Source: a bacterium
GTDB taxonomy: Bacteria > Chloroflexota > Dormibacteria > UBA8260 > Bog-877
Assembly (NCBI GenBank): GCA_021791455.1
Contig: JAJYWM010000398.1
Location: 1-6,244 of the forward strand
Direction of reading: 5' to 3'
Length of the DNA: 6,244 nt
In this document: positions 5,407 to 6,244 of the stretch, in pieces
How positions within the stretch are numbered: position 1 is the stretch's first letter
Layout: each line of letters begins with the position of its first letter
Made by a program: the position numbers and the translations under genes
Notes under the pieces: model-generated
Databases searched by the model: none
Told to the model about the DNA's origin: nothing
Seen by the model: only the letters and a program-made list of their open reading frames with translations

Positions 5407-6244
5407 CTACGCGGGCTCGACGCAGGCCTGCGGATCGACCAGCCGAGCCCACCACCGCCTGGTGTCCAATTGGAGCTCCTCCAGCGAGGCGAATTCGAAC
5501 GTGACTAGATCACCGGGGAGGGCCTGACCCAGCTCCGCAAGCCCCCTGGCCCCAACCACTCCGATCTTCGGATACCCGCCGACCGTCTGCCGGGCTGCCA
5601 GCAGGACGATCGGCTCTCCGCCGGAGGGGATCTGGATAGCGCCGGCCGGCTGTCCCTCGGACAGGACCTCCTGGCCGCTGTAGGCAACCGGCCGTCCCCG
5701 AAGCCGGACGCCCATCCGATCACAGTCCGGAGAGACCTGGTAGAGATCCGCCTCCAGCACGGACCTGGCCGCGGCTTGGAATCCGGACCACTGCGGCCCC
5801 GGCGCGCAGAGCAGGTGCAGCCGGTGGAGCGAGGTGGGGCGGAGGGCGGGACGCAGCCGCCAACGAATCTTGAGGGCAGATGGGCTGGGCGTGGCGCGCA
5901 GCTGGTCCCCCCGCCTCAGGCAGCGGCCATCGACTCCACCCACCCCGGCCACCAGATCCGTGGACCGCGATCCCAGGAACAGGGGCACCTCGAGCCCCCC
6001 CGCGAACGCCACGTAGGCCCTGGCCCCGGCCATGGACGGCACCGCCAGGCGGTCTCCCGGCCTGACCGCGATCGCACAGTCAGGGTCGACCGCGCCCTCG
6101 TTGAGCACCACCGTCGGCTCGGCTCCCACCACCGCCACCAGGCCGGGCTCGGAGAACTCGAGAAGGGGTCCGCGCACGGTGGCCTCGAGGCAGGCCGCGT
6201 CCCACCGGTTGCCGACCAGGTGGTTCGCCAGCGCCAGCGAGCGC
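5407..6244 (-). CDS. pxpC: Biotin-dependent carboxyltransferase family protein / 5-oxoprolinase subunit C (PxpC), N-terminus cut by window edge
   Basis: The frame is open to the right edge, giving 278 visible residues and lacking perhaps 20-40 N-terminal ones. Although a GTG lies at 6177, the 22 codons upstream (RSLALANHLVGNRWDAACLE and on) match the family, so the gene starts beyond the window. Family marks in order are the NHLVGN segment, GGLEVPLFLGSRSTD, a GVGGVDGRCLRRGD stretch, YQVSPDCDRMGVRLRG, LSEGQPAGAIQIPSGGEPIVLL, ARQTVGGYPKIG and a terminal PGDLVTFEF. PxpC works with PxpA and PxpB in ATP-dependent opening of 5-oxoproline to glutamate; the same fold occurs in KipA and urea-amidolyase modules, so the exact reaction depends on neighbours outside the window. 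The usual partner pxpB would be expected just to the right. An Ala replaces the Asp commonly found before RQT (5593-5595). The stop is TAG at 5407, 105 bases before the acyl-CoA synthetase start. Confidence 0.88.
   Translation of the reverse strand, partial: RSLALANHLVGNRWDAACLEATVRGPLLEFSEPGLVAVVGAEPTVVLNEGAVDPDCAIAVRPGDRLAVPSMAGARAYVAFAGGLEVPLFLGSRSTDLVAGVGGVDGRCLRRGDQLRATPSPSALKIRWRLRPALRPTSLHRLHLLCAPGPQWSGFQAAARSVLEADLYQVSPDCDRMGVRLRGRPVAYSGQEVLSEGQPAGAIQIPSGGEPIVLLAARQTVGGYPKIGVVGARGLAELGQALPGDLVTFEFASLEELQLDTRRWWARLVDPQACVEPA

Noticed and set aside
4348..5508. Plus-strand open frame of 386 codons opposite the acyl-CoA synthetase and pxpC genes
   Set aside because: It is antisense to well-recognised genes, has low-complexity His/Gly/Arg/Pro-rich composition typical of GC-rich shadow frames, and shows no family motif.
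5407..6177. GTG at 6177 as the start of the pxpC-type gene
   Set aside because: The frame continues upstream to the window edge with family-like sequence (NHLVGN and following), so this GTG is an internal codon.

Overview
The window is a high-GC bacterial chromosome segment with five protein genes, all on the minus strand. Read in the direction of transcription (right to left) they are: the 3' part of a pxpC-type gene (biotin-dependent carboxyltransferase family / 5-oxoprolinase subunit C), a medium-chain-type acyl-CoA synthetase, an MFS transporter that best fits the phosphate:H+ symporter family, and the groES-groEL chaperonin operon, whose last gene runs off the left edge. Coding density is high and no gene-free stretch exceeds about 160 bases. 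I saw no tRNA or rRNA gene, CRISPR array, insertion sequence or phage gene.

Organism: a perfect CIRCE operator upstream of groES implies HrcA control of the chaperonin genes. Together with the high GC and GTG starts, this suggests a Gram-positive-like or Terrabacteria lineage such as Actinomycetota, Chloroflexota or Dormibacterota. The window holds no marker that decides between them.

Region by region: (1) 1-1508 groEL, with roughly the last 40 residues missing, preceded by an 81-base groES-groEL gap holding a perfect 13-bp hairpin. (2) 1590-1901 groES, with a strong Shine-Dalgarno, CIRCE at 1920-1946 and an extended -10 promoter. (3) 1995-2037 a rho-independent terminator that closes the transporter gene and separates it from the heat-shock operon. 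(4) 2062-3471 the transporter, which keeps every residue known to contact phosphate in the fungal symporter PiPT; its 159-base upstream gap has TTAAC-type direct repeats at 11-base spacing, resembling a Pho box. (5) 3631-5301 the acyl-CoA synthetase, best started at an internal GTG with an ideal Shine-Dalgarno. It is preceded by an 18-bp palindrome that overlaps a candidate -35. (6) 5407-6244 the pxpC fragment.

The genes do not look like one pathway. They appear to be separate transcription units (stress folding, phosphate uptake, acyl activation, oxoproline or related amide chemistry) lying in the same direction. I found no convincing new multi-gene system. The most interesting signals are regulatory: the Pho-box-like repeats before a phosphate symporter, the third CIRCE half-site on the groES promoter, the intercistronic hairpin, and the palindrome before the acyl-CoA synthetase.
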